From an uncultured Atopobiaceae bacterium (GTDB lineage Bacteria; Actinomycetota; Coriobacteriia; Coriobacteriales; Atopobiaceae), in contig CALUJT010000285.1 in assembly GCA_944321005.1 (NCBI GenBank), positions 1-22,181 on the forward strand: a stretch of DNA of 22,181 nt, written 5' to 3'. The position numbers and the translations under genes are program-made. Under the pieces are notes generated by a model, which was given only the letters and a program-made list of their open reading frames with translations, was not told the DNA's origin and searched no databases. Positions 22,106 to 22,181 of the stretch are shown here, in pieces; within the stretch, counting starts at the first letter, position 1; every line of letters begins with the position of its first letter.

Positions 22106-22181
22106 AAACTGCTCAAAAACCGATGCTCTTTTGGGACTGCGGTGGGAATCCTGGACCAAATCCATCCTATGCGACTAGCCC

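Noticed and set aside
20650..22115. Target-site duplication around the IS
   Set aside because: The flanks CACTA and AAACT do not match at any length of 3 or more.
21524..22165. 213-codon frame at the right end
   Set aside because: It is a shadow of the transposase N-terminal frame; only the latter has the helix-turn-helix-like sequence and ribosome binding site.
1..22181. CRISPR array, tRNA or rRNA genes
   Set aside because: No regularly spaced repeats and no cloverleaf or rRNA-like sequence were seen by eye.

Overview
The window looks like accessory DNA from a high-GC actinobacterium, most likely a gut Coriobacteriia (Collinsella/Olsenella/Eggerthella type). This is inferred from strongly GC-rich codon use combined with Firmicutes-style conjugative-element genes (GH73 plus NlpC/P60-type wall hydrolase, TrbL/VirB6-like protein, SpaA/VaFE LPKTG adhesin). 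No rRNA, tRNA or housekeeping gene is visible to settle the taxon.

Region A (1-7122, + strand, very GC-rich) is one tightly packed operon of a conjugative element: a 5'-truncated peptidoglycan hydrolase, a small anchored or lipoprotein-like protein, a polytopic TrbL/VirB6-like channel protein, a conserved cytoplasmic protein, a 1223-aa sortase-anchored adhesin, and an overlapping 34-aa membrane peptide. A strong hairpin (7150-7175) ends it. These genes would cut the wall, form the mating channel and display the surface adhesin.

Region B (about 7.2-13.0 kb, - strand, visibly lower GC) holds co-directional genes. In transcription order they are a 258-aa unknown, a sigma-70-like factor whose ribosome binding site lies in a perfect inverted repeat, a 76-aa protein, a DUF1292 protein, a 250-aa unknown, a VirD4/TraG-like ATPase without an obvious membrane anchor, a doubtful 58-aa ORF, and ClpP. 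Region C (13164-16766, + strand) is a 1200-aa STAND/NB-ARC ATPase with P-loop, Walker B, TTR and MHD motifs and an unrecognised 420-residue N-terminal region. It is probably a defence sensor and is divergently transcribed from Region B.

Region D (17301-20626, + strand) is the most novel part: a compact, apparently undescribed RiPP-like operon. It contains an 80-aa protein, a 37-aa five-cysteine peptide with a perfect ribosome binding site, a radical SAM/SPASM maturase, and a polytopic protein resembling SEDS (FtsW/RodA) polymerases but lacking the catalytic aspartate. A working model is that the maturase cross-links the Cys/Asp-rich peptide (possibly as a ranthipeptide-type thioether product) and that the SEDS-like protein gives immunity or marks the target as the cell-wall/lipid II machinery. 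No exporter or leader peptidase is seen beside it.

Region E (20658-22105) is an IS3-family element with 12-bp perfect terminal inverted repeats and a transposase broken by a single frameshift. The composition step at about 7.2 kb and again at the IS suggests that the 7.2-20.6 kb segment was acquired separately from the conjugation operon.
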